From contig NXFV01001814.1 of assembly GCA_002803225.1 (NCBI GenBank), forward strand, positions 1-33,928: DNA of 33,928 bases, written 5' to 3'. The position numbers were made by a program, and so were the translations under genes. The stretch comes from Gamarada debralockiae (taxonomy: Eukaryota; Ascomycota; Leotiomycetes; Helotiales; Hyphodiscaceae). The first letter of the stretch is position 1. Each line of letters starts with the position of its first letter. The notes beneath the pieces were generated by a model. It saw nothing but the letters and a program-made list of their open reading frames with translations, was not told the origin of the DNA and searched no databases. Below are positions 33,897 through 33,928 of this stretch, in pieces.

Positions 33897-33928
<32 letters not shown>
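32871..33928. other. 3' flank of ERG3 to the end of the sequence
   Basis: No gene seen in about 1 kb. The left part should hold the ERG3 3' UTR. A CT-rich tract lies at about 33840-33880. The window ends in 31 consecutive A (33898-33928), which looks like a homopolymer at which an assembly stopped. Confidence 0.5.

Noticed and set aside
33898..33928. Terminal run of 31 A as an mRNA poly(A) tail or retroelement tail
   Set aside because: No element or gene ends there with a target duplication visible; an assembly edge in a homopolymer is simpler.

Overview
The window is nuclear DNA of a filamentous ascomycete (Pezizomycotina; Leotiomycetes/Helotiales is my best guess, from protein resemblance only). 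The evidence is that genes are split by many short introns (about 45-140 nt, mostly GT-AG with CTRAY-like branch sites), that the gene content is typically fungal (Tup1/RcoA, ERG3, GPI7, a HET-domain relic, DUF2015), and that there are no bacterial operons or Shine-Dalgarno signals. I rebuilt gene models by hand from splice sites and reading phase. In every housekeeping model the exon lengths sum to a whole number of codons.

Layout: 1-4360 is gene-poor, with a cluster of GTATCGATAC palindromes at the very start. 4363-4905 holds a decayed, unidentified coding relic. 5702-11953 is a conserved block: GPI7/LAS21 (-), a small basic DUF2423 protein (-) and, divergently, a Siz/PIAS SUMO ligase (+). 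12560-14584 is a broken HET-domain gene (-). 14990-22965 is a second conserved block: TRAPP subunit Trs33 (+), cytosolic malate dehydrogenase (-), ribosomal protein eL28 (-), DUF2015 protein (+) and the corepressor Tup1/RcoA (-). 22966-25683 is a 2.7-kb gene-free stretch with a recurring GAGCGATT motif. 25684-30770 is an accessory island: a tail-anchored chymotrypsin-fold protease with a Cys nucleophile (-), a divergent fungal-specific gene whose C-terminal membrane anchor is cut off by a TGA (+), and a degenerate Zn/RS-rich gene (+). 31768-32870 is ERG3, the sterol C-5 desaturase (+). The sequence ends in a run of 31 A.

The conserved genes serve membranes and secretion (GPI-anchor finishing, TRAPP trafficking, ergosterol synthesis), SUMOylation and transcription (Siz, Tup1), translation (eL28) and central carbon metabolism (MDH). 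The most unusual part is the accessory island. The protease and the membrane-anchor gene are head to head, both belong to lineage-specific fungal families, and both are or were built with a C-terminal transmembrane tail. I raise this as a candidate two-gene module, by inference only. Decay (stops, frameshifts) is concentrated in the accessory genes and absent from the housekeeping genes.
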